Below, one piece after another: positions 1 to 11,552 of a DNA stretch of 64,000 bases (position 1 is its first letter; the number at the start of each line of letters is the position of its first letter). The position numbers and the translations under genes were made by a program. Origin of the DNA: Nigerium massiliense. Lineage in GTDB: Bacteria > Actinomycetota > Actinomycetes > Propionibacteriales > Propionibacteriaceae. The stretch covers positions 124,001-188,000 of the forward strand of contig NZ_CCYM01000003.1 of NCBI RefSeq assembly GCF_000826085.1, in the 5' to 3' direction. The notes beneath the pieces are model-generated. The model worked only from the letters and a program-made list of their open reading frames with translations. It was not told where the DNA came from and made no database searches.

Positions 1-504
1 GGGCGCATCCACACGTCCGCGGCCGGCGTCCTGGTGATGCCGGACGTCGACGATCCCGCCGACGTCGAGATCAACGACGACGACCTGCGCGTGGACGTCT
101 ATCGCAGCTCCGGCAAGGGCGGCCAGGGCGTCAACACCACCGACTCCGCCGTCCGCATCACCCATCTGCCGACGGGAACGGTCGTCACCTGCCAGAACGA
201 ACGCTCCCAGCTGCAGAACAAGGAGCAGGCGATGCGCATCCTGCGGGCACGTCTGAGCGCGCTGGCCGCCGAGCAGGCGGCTGACGAGGCGTCCGCGGCG
301 CGCAAGTCGCAGGTGCGCACCGTGGACCGCTCCGAGCGGATCCGCACGTACAACTTCCCCGAGAACCGCATCGCCGACCACCGCATCGGCTTCAAGGCGC
401 ACAACCTCGATCAGGTGCTCGCCGGCGACCTGCAACCTGTCGTGGACGCCCTCCAGGCGGCCGACCTGGCCGAGCGGCTCGGAGCGCTGGGGGAGCGGTC
501 CTGA
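1..504 (+). CDS. prfA: Peptide chain release factor 1 (C-terminal part)
   Basis: This is the 3' part of RF1, which releases the finished peptide at UAA and UAG stop codons; the 5' part lies outside the window. The reading frame is open from base 1. The catalytic GGQ loop is visible as [17 protein letters not shown] around bases 109-156, followed by the typical C-terminal segment with [16 protein letters not shown]. The stop codon overlaps the start of prmC by one base, so the two are surely co-transcribed. That fits, because PrmC methylates the Gln of the GGQ loop. Confidence 0.97.
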   Translation, partial: GRIHTSAAGVLVMPDVDDPADVEINDDDLRVDVYRSSGKGGQGVNTTDSAVRITHLPTGTVVTCQNERSQLQNKEQAMRILRARLSALAAEQAADEASAARKSQVRTVDRSERIRTYNFPENRIADHRIGFKAHNLDQVLAGDLQPVVDALQAADLAERLGALGERS

Positions 505-1355
505 TGCCTGTCGCGCGCGACCTGCTCCACCGGGCCGGCGCCGACCTGAACAGCGGGGCGGAGGCCCGAACACTGCTCGCCCACGTGCTGGGCACTGACC
601 TGCACGGGTTGCTCCTCGCCGACGACGTCTCGGGCGCTGAGGCGGACGCCTTCGCCGCGCTGGTGCGGCGGCGGCTCGACGGCGTCCCCGTGCAGCACTT
701 GACGGGCGAGGCGTACTTCCGCACCGTCCGGGTCGAGGTCGGACCGGGCGTGTTCATCCCGCGACCCGAGACCGAGGTGATGACCGGTTTCGCGCTCGAC
801 CGGCTCGCCGAGGTGCGCGCCGAGGGACGCCCGCCGGTCGCGGTCGAGCTGTGCGCCGGCTCGGGGGCGATCTCGCTGGCCATCGCCACCGAGGCGCCGG
901 ACGTGGAACTGCACTGCGTCGAACTGTCCGAGGACGCCGCGGACTACCTGCGCCGCAACCTGGCCGGCACGGACGTCGACATCGTCGTCGGGGACATGGC
1001 AGCCGCCTTCACCCACCTGGACGGCTCCGTCGACGTGGTTGTGGCGAACCCGCCCTACATCCCGTTGGACTCCTACGGCGAGGTGCCCGCAGACGTCCGC
1101 GATCACGACCCTGCGCTCGCCCTGTTCTCGGGTCCCGACGGCCTCGACGCGATGGCGGTGGTGGCGCGGGTGGCGGCCCGGTTGCTGCGCCCGGGCGGCT
1201 GGGTGTGCGCCGAGCACGCGGACGTGCAGGGCGAGAGTGCGCCGGCGGTGTTCCTGGCCACGGACGCCTACGACCGGGTCACCGATCACGTCGACCTGAA
1301 CCACCGACCGCGGTTCACGGCGGCACGTCGATCCGCTGGCAAGATGGAGCCGTGA
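504..1355 (+). CDS. prmC: Release factor glutamine methyltransferase PrmC (HemK)
   Basis: This SAM-dependent enzyme N5-methylates the Gln of the GGQ motif in RF1 and RF2. The 283-residue length is normal. A helical N-terminal substrate domain is followed by a Rossmann methyltransferase domain. The SAM-binding motif VELCAGSGAISLAIA lies near residue 115, and the substrate-binding NPPY motif begins at about N182. FIPRPETE before the SAM motif is also typical. The ATG overlaps the prfA stop by one base, which gives translational coupling in a prfA-prmC-sua5 order found throughout Actinobacteria. Confidence 0.97.
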   Translation: MPVARDLLHRAGADLNSGAEARTLLAHVLGTDLHGLLLADDVSGAEADAFAALVRRRLDGVPVQHLTGEAYFRTVRVEVGPGVFIPRPETEVMTGFALDRLAEVRAEGRPPVAVELCAGSGAISLAIATEAPDVELHCVELSEDAADYLRRNLAGTDVDIVVGDMAAAFTHLDGSVDVVVANPPYIPLDSYGEVPADVRDHDPALALFSGPDGLDAMAVVARVAARLLRPGGWVCAEHADVQGESAPAVFLATDAYDRVTDHVDLNHRPRFTAARRSAGKMEP

Positions 1356-1357
1356 CC

Positions 1358-2173
1358 ATGCCCGACGACGAATCCCTCCGCGAGCGCGTCCACGACGCGA
1401 GCACCGATCTCGAGGCGGCCCTGGCCGCGGCCGTCGAGGCCGTCGCCGCGGGCCAGGTGATCGTGCTGCCCACCGACACCGTGTACGGCGTGGGCGCCGA
1501 CGCTTTCGACGCGTCCGCGGTCCAGGCCCTGCTGGACGCCAAGCACCGCGGCCGCGACATGCCCCCGCCCGTGTTGGTCGCCGAGGTGCCGATGGTCCGC
1601 TCGCTGGCGGGGGGAGACCACGACATCGTCGCGGCGCTCGGCGAGGCGTTCTGGCCGGGCGCGCTCACGCTGATCCTGCCGGCGCATCCCAGCCTGCGCA
1701 TCGACCTCGGCGACCGAGGCGAGACGATCGCGGTCCGGGTGCCCGACCACGACCTGACCCGTGAGCTGCTCCGCCGCACCGGGCCGCTGGCCGTGAGCTC
1801 GGCCAACATCTCCGGTGAGGACGCCGCGCTCACCGTCGACGAGGCGCTCGGCATGCTCGGCGACTCCGTCGCGGCCTACATCGACGCCGGGCCGATGAGC
1901 GGCCCCGTGCCGTCCACCATCGTCGACCTGTCCGGACGCGTGCCGCGCCTGCTGCGCGCCGGCCGGCTCACCGTCGATCAGCTCAACGCCGTCGTGCCGG
2001 GCCTGCTGCCGGCCGACGACGCGCACATCGCGGAAGCCGAAGAAGAGGCGGCTGACCGGGCCGCCCCCGAGGCCGAGGAAAATGACGGGCACGTGGCCCC
2101 CCGGGCGGAGGCCGACCCGGACACCGCCGGGGCGTCCGAGACCGAGGCGAACCGCACGGCCGCGGACGGCTGA
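1358..2173 (+). CDS. L-threonylcarbamoyladenylate synthase (Sua5/YciO/YrdC family)
   Basis: It makes threonylcarbamoyl-AMP from threonine, bicarbonate and ATP, the first step of the t6A37 modification of ANN-decoding tRNAs. YrdC-domain landmarks are VLPTDTVYGVGADA near residue 30, KHRGRD, and SSANISG near residue 149. The last 45 or so residues form an acidic Glu/Ala-rich tail without fold motifs. I chose ATG 1358 because GGAG at 1345-1348 is 9 bases upstream; the in-frame GTG at 1352 has only 3 bases of spacing. The gene follows prmC almost without a gap. It is a single YrdC domain, without the extra Sua5 domain. Confidence 0.92.
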   Translation: MPDDESLRERVHDASTDLEAALAAAVEAVAAGQVIVLPTDTVYGVGADAFDASAVQALLDAKHRGRDMPPPVLVAEVPMVRSLAGGDHDIVAALGEAFWPGALTLILPAHPSLRIDLGDRGETIAVRVPDHDLTRELLRRTGPLAVSSANISGEDAALTVDEALGMLGDSVAAYIDAGPMSGPVPSTIVDLSGRVPRLLRAGRLTVDQLNAVVPGLLPADDAHIAEAEEEAADRAAPEAEENDGHVAPRAEADPDTAGASETEANRTAADG

Positions 2174-2176
2174 TCC

Positions 2177-3292
2177 ATGCGGGAGTACATGCTGGTCATG
2201 TTGGTCGCCGTCGCGGTGACCCTGCTGGGCGCCAGCGTGTGCCGCCGGTTCGCGTACCGATTTCACGCGGTCGCGCTCGTCCGCGACCGCGACGTCCACA
2301 CCAAGCCCATCCCGTACTTCGGCGGCATCGCGATGCTGGCCGGGGTCGTGGCGGCCTTCGTCACCGCGATCAACCTGCCGTGGCTCGGCAGCTTCCCGCT
2401 GGTGGGTCACGACACGCTCGCGGTGTTCGCCGGTTCGGCGCTGATCTGCGGCGTCGGGACCGTGGACGACCTCATCGAGCTCAACGCCCTGGCGAAGATC
2501 TCCGGCCAGGTGCTCGCCGCGGGCATCGTGGTGGCCGCCGGCGTGAAGTTCTACTGGATCCCGCTGGCCGACCGCGTCATCACCCTCGACAACGCCGCGT
2601 CGATCCTGCTGGCGGTGTTCTTCATCCTGCTGTGCGTCAACGCGATCAACCTGATGGACGGCCTCGACGGGCTGGCCGCCGGGGTGGTCGGCATCGGCGC
2701 GAGCGCGTTCTTCGTCTACGCCTACCTGCTCTCCTACGAGCAAGACCTGGTGCGGGCGACCACCGCGTCCCTGATCAGCGTCACGACCATCGGCGTCTGC
2801 GGCGGGTTCCTGCCGCATAACATCCACCGGGCCCGGATGTTCATGGGCGACTCCGGATCGATGCTGCTCGGCTTCCTGCTGGCCTGTTCGTCGATCAGCC
2901 TTACCGGGCAGATCGACCCGTCCCTGGTGAGCCCCGGCGGCGGAGTCCTGATCAGCGCCTACCTGCCGCTGGTGCTGCCGTTCGCCGTGATGGCGCTGCC
3001 GTTCGCCGATCTGATCCTGGCCTACGTGCGCCGCACGCTGGCCGGACGGCTGTGGTTCCAGGCGGACAAGCAGCACCTGCACCACCGCATGCTGGCGCTC
3101 GGGCACTCCCACCGGGTCGCGGTGCTGCTGCTGTGGCTGTGGTCGGGCGTGGTCGCCTACGGCATCGTGCTGATCGGCATCACGGGCGCGTGGTGGGCTT
3201 ACGTCGCGGTGGCCGGCGGCGTGGCGCTCGCCGCGTTCCTGACCTGGGGGCCCCTGCGCCACCGGCGGACAGCGCCGGAGGGACGCCGATGA
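2177..3292 (+). CDS. wecA: Undecaprenyl/decaprenyl-phosphate GlcNAc-1-phosphate transferase (WecA/Rfe family)
   Basis: An integral membrane enzyme of the MraY/WecA family that transfers a sugar-1-phosphate from a UDP-sugar to polyprenyl phosphate, starting a cell-wall polymer (in mycobacteria, the arabinogalactan linkage unit). The 371 residues hold about ten hydrophobic segments. The aspartate motifs are present: TVDDLIELN near residue 96, NAINLMDGLDGLAAG near 156, and the RMFMGDSGS loop near 218, plus a His-rich KQHLHHRML loop. The gene follows the sua5-like gene by 3 bases and overlaps the next by 4 bases. Position before the atp operon matches mycobacteria. The exact sugar substrate is inferred. 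Confidence 0.93.
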   Translation: MREYMLVMLVAVAVTLLGASVCRRFAYRFHAVALVRDRDVHTKPIPYFGGIAMLAGVVAAFVTAINLPWLGSFPLVGHDTLAVFAGSALICGVGTVDDLIELNALAKISGQVLAAGIVVAAGVKFYWIPLADRVITLDNAASILLAVFFILLCVNAINLMDGLDGLAAGVVGIGASAFFVYAYLLSYEQDLVRATTASLISVTTIGVCGGFLPHNIHRARMFMGDSGSMLLGFLLACSSISLTGQIDPSLVSPGGGVLISAYLPLVLPFAVMALPFADLILAYVRRTLAGRLWFQADKQHLHHRMLALGHSHRVAVLLLWLWSGVVAYGIVLIGITGAWWAYVAVAGGVALAAFLTWGPLRHRRTAPEGRR

Positions 3293-3870
3293 GCCGCCTC
3301 ACGGAGCGCGCGGACCGCCCGGCCGGCGATCGCGCCGACGTGAACCGCCCCCGCCGGGGAGCCGAGGGGCGCCGGCCGCCCACGTTCGCCGCGATGTCCC
3401 TGCGCCGCCTCCTCGCCGGTGCGGCGATCGGCGGCCATGCGGGCGCGCTCGCGGCCATCGGCATCGCCTGGGCGACCGGCGGCGTCCCCACGGCGTTGTC
3501 GGCCGCGCTCGGAGCCGTGCTGGCGCTCGCGTTCAGCATGATCGGGCACGGGGTCCAGCTCGCCTTCGCGGACGGCCCGCCCGAGCGCCTGCTGCTGGCT
3601 GCGCTGACGTCCTATCTCGTGCGGGTCGGGCTGCTCGGAGGAGCGCTCGCGCTTGTGCTGAGCAACGCGGCCGGGTTCGGCTGGTTGCAGCGCGCGCCGC
3701 TCGCGCTGGGCGCGGTGACGGTCGTCGTGACGTGGCTCGCGGCCGAGATCTGGGTGTTCTCGCGGCTCCGGATCCCGGTCTGGGACGCTCCGGACGACGC
3801 GGACCGTCCGACGGGAGCCAATCCCGAGACACCCCGCCTGAGCCGACGTGACCCATCCTCAGGTCACTGA
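3289..3870 (+). CDS. Four-helix membrane protein of the ATP synthase operon (AtpI-like)
   Basis: A 193-residue protein with an Arg/Pro-rich cytoplasmic N-terminus of about 35 residues, four hydrophobic segments (roughly 42-65, 67-90, 98-125, 130-152) and a polar tail. It sits exactly where mycobacteria and streptomycetes carry the 'ATP synthase protein I'-like gene, between wecA and atpB. AtpI-type proteins are linked to assembly of the c ring or to cation supply, but this subgroup is poorly defined. ATG overlaps the wecA stop as ATGA, which implies coupled translation. Confidence 0.75.
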   Translation: MSRLTERADRPAGDRADVNRPRRGAEGRRPPTFAAMSLRRLLAGAAIGGHAGALAAIGIAWATGGVPTALSAALGAVLALAFSMIGHGVQLAFADGPPERLLLAALTSYLVRVGLLGGALALVLSNAAGFGWLQRAPLALGAVTVVVTWLAAEIWVFSRLRIPVWDAPDDADRPTGANPETPRLSRRDPSSGH

Positions 3871-3877
3871 TAGAGTC

Positions 3878-4078
3878 ATGAGCGCTATGAACGAGCAGGG
3901 CAACGCGGACCAGGGCTTGCGCATCATCAGCTATCTCATCTCCGGCCTTGTCTTCTACGGTGGCCTCGGTTGGTTGGCGGACCACCTGCTTTCTACAGCT
4001 TTTTGGCTACCTATCGGGCTGATCCTCGGTACGGTGGCAGGAATTTATCTGGTGATCAAGCGTTACGGGCGGGCATGA
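3878..4078 (+). CDS. AtpZ/AtpI-family small membrane protein
   Basis: A 66-residue protein with two hydrophobic hairpin segments, YLISGLVFYGGLGWLADHL and FWLPIGLILGTVAGIYLVIK, the usual layout of AtpZ/AtpI proteins. These are accessory proteins encoded ahead of the Fo a subunit. ATG 3878 was chosen; ATG 3887 and an upstream GTG at 3848, which would overlap the previous gene, are alternatives because no strong ribosome site decides. Its stop lies just before the atpB ribosome-binding site. Two AtpI-like membrane genes in a row are present here. Confidence 0.75.
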   Translation: MSAMNEQGNADQGLRIISYLISGLVFYGGLGWLADHLLSTAFWLPIGLILGTVAGIYLVIKRYGRA

Positions 4079-4092
4079 ATGCAGGAGGAACG

Positions 4093-4932
4093 ATGAGTGG
4101 GTTGAGCAGCCTTCTGGTCCCGATGGAGGGGGAGGGCGATCACTCAGGCTGGCCGCCCAGCGCGGAGAGCTTCAATTCGCGTCCGCTTTTTCCCGAGCTC
4201 GGCCCGAACTTCGCCTGGCTGAACAACCACATGGCGCAAGCGGTCATCGGCGCGCTGATCGTCATCGGCGTGTGGCTGTGGCTGGCCCGTAGGCATTCCG
4301 TCGTCCCAGGCAAGCGCCAGTTCTTCGGCGAGCAGGCCTACAACCTCGTGCGCAATAGCGTGGCCCGCGATGCGCTGGGCCCGGATTTCCGGAAGTACCT
4401 GCCCTATCTGCTGGCGCTGTTCTCGTTCATCTTGGTGAACAACCTTTTCGGCGAGCTCTTCGTCTTCATGTTCCCGACATTCTCCAAGATCGGGTATGCG
4501 TACGGCCTCGCTCTGTGCACGTTCATCCTCTACAACGCCGTCGGCATCAAGAAGTGGGGTTTTGCCCACTACATGCGCAAGATGACGCTCCCCGAGGGCG
4601 TGCCGTGGCCGCTGTGGTTCCTGATCATTCCGCTGGAGTTCCTCTCGAACTTCATCGTGCGTCCCTTCACGCTGGCGCTGCGACTCTTCGCCAACCTCTT
4701 CGCCGGCCACCTCGTGGTGCTGGTCTTCGTCCTGGGCTCGACGCTGCTGATGTCGATGTCGGAGCCGATCGGCCAGTTCTCGGTCGGCCTGATGAAGACC
4801 GCGGGCGCGGTCGGCATCGTCTTCAGCTTCGCGATCTTCGCCCTCGAGCTGCTGATCGCTTTCATCCAGGCGTACATCTTCACGGTGCTGACCGCCCAGT
4901 ACGTCGCTTCCTCGCTCGCCGAGGACCACTGA
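4093..4932 (+). CDS. atpB: ATP synthase Fo subunit a
   Basis: The membrane subunit that forms the proton half-channels against the c ring. At 279 residues it is full length, with five to six transmembrane segments. The essential Arg is in the conserved helix RPFTLALRLFANLFAGH (near residue 195), where LRLFANLFAGH is diagnostic. ATG 4093 has AGGAGG at 4083-4088; an in-frame ATG at 4075 overlapping the previous stop is less likely. It is first in the standard atpBEFHAGDC order. Confidence 0.97.
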   Translation: MSGLSSLLVPMEGEGDHSGWPPSAESFNSRPLFPELGPNFAWLNNHMAQAVIGALIVIGVWLWLARRHSVVPGKRQFFGEQAYNLVRNSVARDALGPDFRKYLPYLLALFSFILVNNLFGELFVFMFPTFSKIGYAYGLALCTFILYNAVGIKKWGFAHYMRKMTLPEGVPWPLWFLIIPLEFLSNFIVRPFTLALRLFANLFAGHLVVLVFVLGSTLLMSMSEPIGQFSVGLMKTAGAVGIVFSFAIFALELLIAFIQAYIFTVLTAQYVASSLAEDH

Positions 4933-4977
4933 TCCTGTCCAACTCCGAGTAACCAAGAAATCCGAAAGGAATCCCCA

Positions 4978-5205
4978 ATGCTTCCGATTCTTGAGCTGTC
5001 CGGCTCTCTCAACATGCTCGGCTACGGCCTCGCGACCCTCGGCCCGGCCCTGGGTGTTGCGTGGATCTTCGCTTCGGTCATCAACGGCACCGCCCGTCAG
5101 CCCGAGGCCCGTGGCGCCATGATGAGCACCGCGTGGATCGGTTTCGCCGTGGTCGAGGCGCTCGCCATCATCGGCATCGCTCTCGCCTTCGTCCTGGGCG
5201 CCTAA
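4978..5205 (+). CDS. atpE: ATP synthase Fo subunit c
   Basis: The proteolipid that forms the rotating c ring. It has 75 residues in two transmembrane helices joined by the polar loop NGTARQPEARG. The ion-carrying carboxylate is Glu60 in GFAVVEALAIIG. The first helix has GPALGVA and lacks the Gln of sodium-binding rings, and Glu60 is followed by Ala rather than Ser or Thr, so a proton-translocating ring is expected. An AAAGGA ribosome site lies at 4965-4970. This is the subunit targeted by bedaquiline in mycobacteria. Confidence 0.98.
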   Translation: MLPILELSGSLNMLGYGLATLGPALGVAWIFASVINGTARQPEARGAMMSTAWIGFAVVEALAIIGIALAFVLGA

Positions 5206-5206
5206 C

Positions 5207-5728
5207 ATGCCCGACTTTGGACCGCTCCTTCCCGAGCATCTGTCCGAAATCGTCGTCGGCATCGTCCTGTTCCTGATCATCTGGTTCGTTCTGGCGAAGA
5301 AGGTCGTTCCGGCCTTCGAGCAGACGTACGCGGAGCGCACCGCCGCCATCCAGGGCGGCATGGAGAAGGCCGACAAGGCCAAGGCTGAGGCCGAGGCTGC
5401 CCGCGACGAGTACCAGGCACAGCTTGCGACCGCACGCGAAGAGGCCGGACGTATCCGCGAAGACGCGAAGGCCCAGGGCGCGGCGATCATCGCCGAGATG
5501 CGCCAGCAGGCTCAGACCGAGTCTGCTCGACTGCTGGCCAACGCCCAGACGCAGATCGCCGCCGAACGCGCCCAAGCCATGCACGAGCTCCGCACGGAGG
5601 TGGGTGGCCTGGCCACCACGCTGGCCGGGAGGATCGTCGGCGAGTCCCTGGACGACGACGAGCGGTCCCGCCGCACCGTCGACCGGTTCATCGACTCGCT
5701 CGAGCGCACTCCGGTGGAGAAGTCATGA
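5207..5728 (+). CDS. atpF: ATP synthase Fo subunit b
   Basis: The peripheral stalk subunit: one N-terminal membrane helix (about residues 13-31) followed by a long charged Ala/Glu/Lys-rich coiled coil that holds F1 against subunit a. The length of 173 residues is standard. It starts one base after the atpE stop, and its own stop overlaps the atpH start. A single b gene is present, so the stalk should be a homodimer. Confidence 0.97.
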   Translation: MPDFGPLLPEHLSEIVVGIVLFLIIWFVLAKKVVPAFEQTYAERTAAIQGGMEKADKAKAEAEAARDEYQAQLATAREEAGRIREDAKAQGAAIIAEMRQQAQTESARLLANAQTQIAAERAQAMHELRTEVGGLATTLAGRIVGESLDDDERSRRTVDRFIDSLERTPVEKS

Positions 5729-6519
5729 GCAGCAACGCCGAAGCACGGCTGGACGCCCTCGACAGGGTGCTCGAGGGTCAGCAGCCGTCCTACGGCCTGG
5801 CCGGCGAGCTGTTCGACATCGTGGATGCGCTGAACAGCACGCCCGCGTTGCGCCGCTCCCTGGCTGACCAGTCGGCTCCGGCAGCGGCCCGGCAGGGCCT
5901 GGTGATGGACATCTTCGGGGGCAAGGTTTCCGAGGGCGCGCTGGCCGTGCTCGCCGAGTCCACCAACCTGCGTTGGGGTTCAGGCGCATCGCTGGCCGGA
6001 GCGCTGGAACGCGAAGGCGTCCGGGCGGCGCTGCTCGCGGCCGAGGCCGAGGGCGACCTCGACGAGGCCGAGAACCAGCTGTTCAAGGTAGGCCGGTTGG
6101 TCGAGGCGAACCACGACCTGCGCGCAGCCCTGGCAGATCAGCGCATGCCCGTCGATGGCCGCCAAGACCTGTTGTCGGGCCTGATCTCTGATCGCGTGCT
6201 GGCGTCGGTTGCGGGTCTCGCTCGCCGTGCCGTGCTGGCGCGTGAGCGCACCTTCGATCTCACGCTGGAGAGCTACCTCAAGCTGGCGGCCGAGTTGCGG
6301 CAACGCAGCATCGCCGTCGTCGAGGTGGCGCACCCGCTGACCGGCGATCAGGAAGAGCGCCTGCGCAGCGTGCTGAGCAGGCAGATCGGCCGTGACCTCA
6401 CGCTGCGCGTGATCGTCGATCCCGCCGTGCTGGGCGGGGTCAGGGTGACCATCGGTGACGAAGTCATCGAGGGCACCGTCGCCGGGCGTCTGAATGACGC
6501 GCGGCGTAAGTTGAGCTAG
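5725..6519 (+). CDS. atpH: ATP synthase F1 subunit delta
   Basis: Links the b stalk to the top of the alpha-beta hexamer. At 264 residues it is longer than the roughly 180-residue E. coli protein, as is common for actinobacterial delta subunits, and it is not fused to a b-type domain. The C-terminal delta signature is seen in REQ-like text [16 protein letters not shown] and ILGG-like [21 protein letters not shown] overlaps the atpF stop by four bases. Confidence 0.95.
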   Translation: MSSNAEARLDALDRVLEGQQPSYGLAGELFDIVDALNSTPALRRSLADQSAPAAARQGLVMDIFGGKVSEGALAVLAESTNLRWGSGASLAGALEREGVRAALLAAEAEGDLDEAENQLFKVGRLVEANHDLRAALADQRMPVDGRQDLLSGLISDRVLASVAGLARRAVLARERTFDLTLESYLKLAAELRQRSIAVVEVAHPLTGDQEERLRSVLSRQIGRDLTLRVIVDPAVLGGVRVTIGDEVIEGTVAGRLNDARRKLS

Positions 6520-6547
6520 TACGAAACGATTGCTAAGGACGCAACCA

Positions 6548-8188
<1,641 letters not shown>

Positions 8189-8191
8189 TCC

Positions 8192-9103
8192 ATGGCTGCA
8201 GGCTTGCGCGAGTTGCGTAACCGGCGAAGGTCGGTGACGTCAACCAGAAAGATCACGAAGGCTCAGGAGTTGATCGCGGCCTCGCGGGTCATTAAGGCCC
8301 AGCAGGCGGCCCGGGCGGCGATCCCGTTCACCCGGGAGATCATCCGGGCGGTGTCGTCCGTGTCGACGCACGCGAAGTCGGATCACCCGCTGACGGTCAC
8401 GAAGGCGGAGCGTCCCCGGCGCATCGCCCTGGTGTTCTTCACGTCCGATCGGGGCATGAACGGCGCCTTCTCGTCGAACGTCATCAAGATGACCGCGCGG
8501 CTCGCGCGGCGGATGCGCGACGACAACGTGGAGGTAGTCCGGTACTCCGTGGGACGCAAGGGCACGAGCTACCTCAAGTTCCGCGACATGGAGTACGCGG
8601 AGGCCTGGGACGGGTCGTCGGCGTCCCCGACGTACGCGGACGCGCAGCGCGTCGCCGACCGGCTCATCCAAGAGTTCATGCTGCCGTGCGAGGAGGGTGG
8701 CGTCGACGAGATCCACGCGGTTTACACCCGCATGGAGTCCATGCTCACCCAGGCGCCCCGCGCCCGGCGATTGCTGCCGGTCGAGGTCGTCGAGGGCGTC
8801 CGGGAGGTCGGCGAGGGAGAGGTCTTCCCGATCTATGACTTCGAGCCGGACGCCGAGACGGTGCTCGACGAGCTGATGCCCCTGTATGTGCGCAGCCGCG
8901 TGTGGTTCTACATGCTGCAGTCGGCGGCGTCGCAGCTGGCGATGCAGCAGCGCGCGATGAAGTCGGCGACCGACAACGCCACCCAGCTGATCGACGACCT
9001 CACCCGGGTCGAGAACCAGCTGCGTCAGGCGCAGATCACCCAGGAAATCACCGAGATCGTTGGCGGGGCCAGCGCGCTCGAAGAATCAAGCGGCAACGAG
9101 TAG
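8192..9103 (+). CDS. atpG: ATP synthase F1 subunit gamma
   Basis: The central rotor shaft. The N-terminal coiled-coil helix begins AAGLRELRNRRRSV and continues STRKITKAQELIAASR, and the C-terminal helix contains MKSATDNATQLIDDL, both diagnostic. The length of 303 residues is normal for Actinobacteria. It lies 3 bases after atpA and about 20 bases before atpD. Confidence 0.97.
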   Translation: MAAGLRELRNRRRSVTSTRKITKAQELIAASRVIKAQQAARAAIPFTREIIRAVSSVSTHAKSDHPLTVTKAERPRRIALVFFTSDRGMNGAFSSNVIKMTARLARRMRDDNVEVVRYSVGRKGTSYLKFRDMEYAEAWDGSSASPTYADAQRVADRLIQEFMLPCEEGGVDEIHAVYTRMESMLTQAPRARRLLPVEVVEGVREVGEGEVFPIYDFEPDAETVLDELMPLYVRSRVWFYMLQSAASQLAMQQRAMKSATDNATQLIDDLTRVENQLRQAQITQEITEIVGGASALEESSGNE

Positions 9104-9118
9104 GCATCGAGAGGCTAA

Positions 9119-10579
<1,461 letters not shown>

Positions 10580-10580
10580 C

Positions 10581-10997
10581 ATGGCCGACGACGCCCTGCA
10601 CGTCGAGGTGGTGAGCGCGACCGGGTCCGAGTGGGAGGGCGAGGCCGTGCAAGTCATCACGCGCACCATCGATGGCGACATCGGCATCCTGCCGCGCCAC
10701 GCCCCGCTGCTCGCGGCGCTCGTGCCGTCTGCCACGGAGATCGTGACGCAAGACGGTAAGCGCGAGGTCGTCGCCGTCGACGGGGGCTTCATCTCGGTCG
10801 AGGACAACCACGTCGCGGTGATCGCCCAGTACGCCGAGGTCGCTCGGGAGATCTCCGAGGACGTCGCTCAGCGCGAGTTGGCCGCCGCGGTGAAACTCCT
10901 CGAAGAGGGCGACAATAGCGAGGAGACTCGTCGCCGGTACAACATGGCCAGTGCCCAGGTGAAGGCTGCCAACAAGGCGTCCGGACAGGGTCACTGA
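10581..10997 (+). CDS. atpC: ATP synthase F1 subunit epsilon
   Basis: Small regulatory subunit bound to gamma that inhibits ATP hydrolysis. The 138 residues contain an N-terminal beta sandwich (LHVEVVSATGSEWEGEA, GDIGILPRHAPLLAAL, VDGGFISVEDN) and a two-helix C-terminal domain. It closes the atp operon. The DUF2550 gene follows after 32 bases with its own strong ribosome site. Confidence 0.96.
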   Translation: MADDALHVEVVSATGSEWEGEAVQVITRTIDGDIGILPRHAPLLAALVPSATEIVTQDGKREVVAVDGGFISVEDNHVAVIAQYAEVAREISEDVAQRELAAAVKLLEEGDNSEETRRRYNMASAQVKAANKASGQGH

Positions 10998-11029
10998 CCA
11001 GCACGACGCGATCAAGGGGAGGGTGCCGC

Positions 11030-11482
11030 GTGCCGCCTGACATGAGCTGGACAGCTCTGCTGGTGGTGCTCGCGGTGGCCCTCCTCTTGTTGCCTGTCCT
11101 GGGGCTGATCGTCCGCGGGCGTTGGCTGGCGAAGCAGGGCTGGGTCTTCGACTGCTCGCTGCGCTCGGCTGGTGAGACGTCGACCGGTTGGATGCTCGGG
11201 GTGGCGAGGCTGGTCGGGGACCGATTCGAGTGGTACCGGGTGTTCAGCCTCTCGCTGCGCCCGCGCTTCACCGTCCGCCGCGTGGACGCCTACGTCGCGT
11301 CCACCCGGGAACCCACCCGAGCCGAGGTCGCCTCCCTCTACGACCAGGGCCGTATCGCCGCGGTGGATTCCATCCGGGGCGGCAGCACGGACCGCGTCGA
11401 GGTCGCGTTGGCCCCGCGAGACATGACGGCTTTCCTGAGCTGGTTCGAGGCCTCGCCCCCGGGTCTCGGCTACGAGCGCTGA
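11030..11482 (+). CDS. DUF2550 family single-pass membrane protein
   Basis: A 150-residue protein with one N-terminal membrane helix (about residues 8-28) followed by a soluble domain containing VFDCSLR, GWMLGVARL and FEWYRVFSLSLRPR, the pattern of the DUF2550 family. The family is restricted to Actinobacteria and has no established role; it is found right after the atp operon in mycobacteria too. GTG 11030 follows AGGGGAGGG at 11015-11023. Position suggests, but does not prove, a link to the ATP synthase or to the membrane. Confidence 0.85.
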   Translation: MPPDMSWTALLVVLAVALLLLPVLGLIVRGRWLAKQGWVFDCSLRSAGETSTGWMLGVARLVGDRFEWYRVFSLSLRPRFTVRRVDAYVASTREPTRAEVASLYDQGRIAAVDSIRGGSTDRVEVALAPRDMTAFLSWFEASPPGLGYER

Positions 11483-11552
11483 GGAGCCCGCGGAGCGAAG
11501 GGGCGTGCGCCGAAGGACGCCGGCTCAGGTCACGGGGTCCCGCGAGGCCGGC

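Noticed and set aside
1352..1357. GTG 1352 as start of the threonylcarbamoyl-AMP synthase
   Set aside because: It overlaps the prmC stop, but the GGAG site is only 3 bases away; ATG 1358 has proper spacing.
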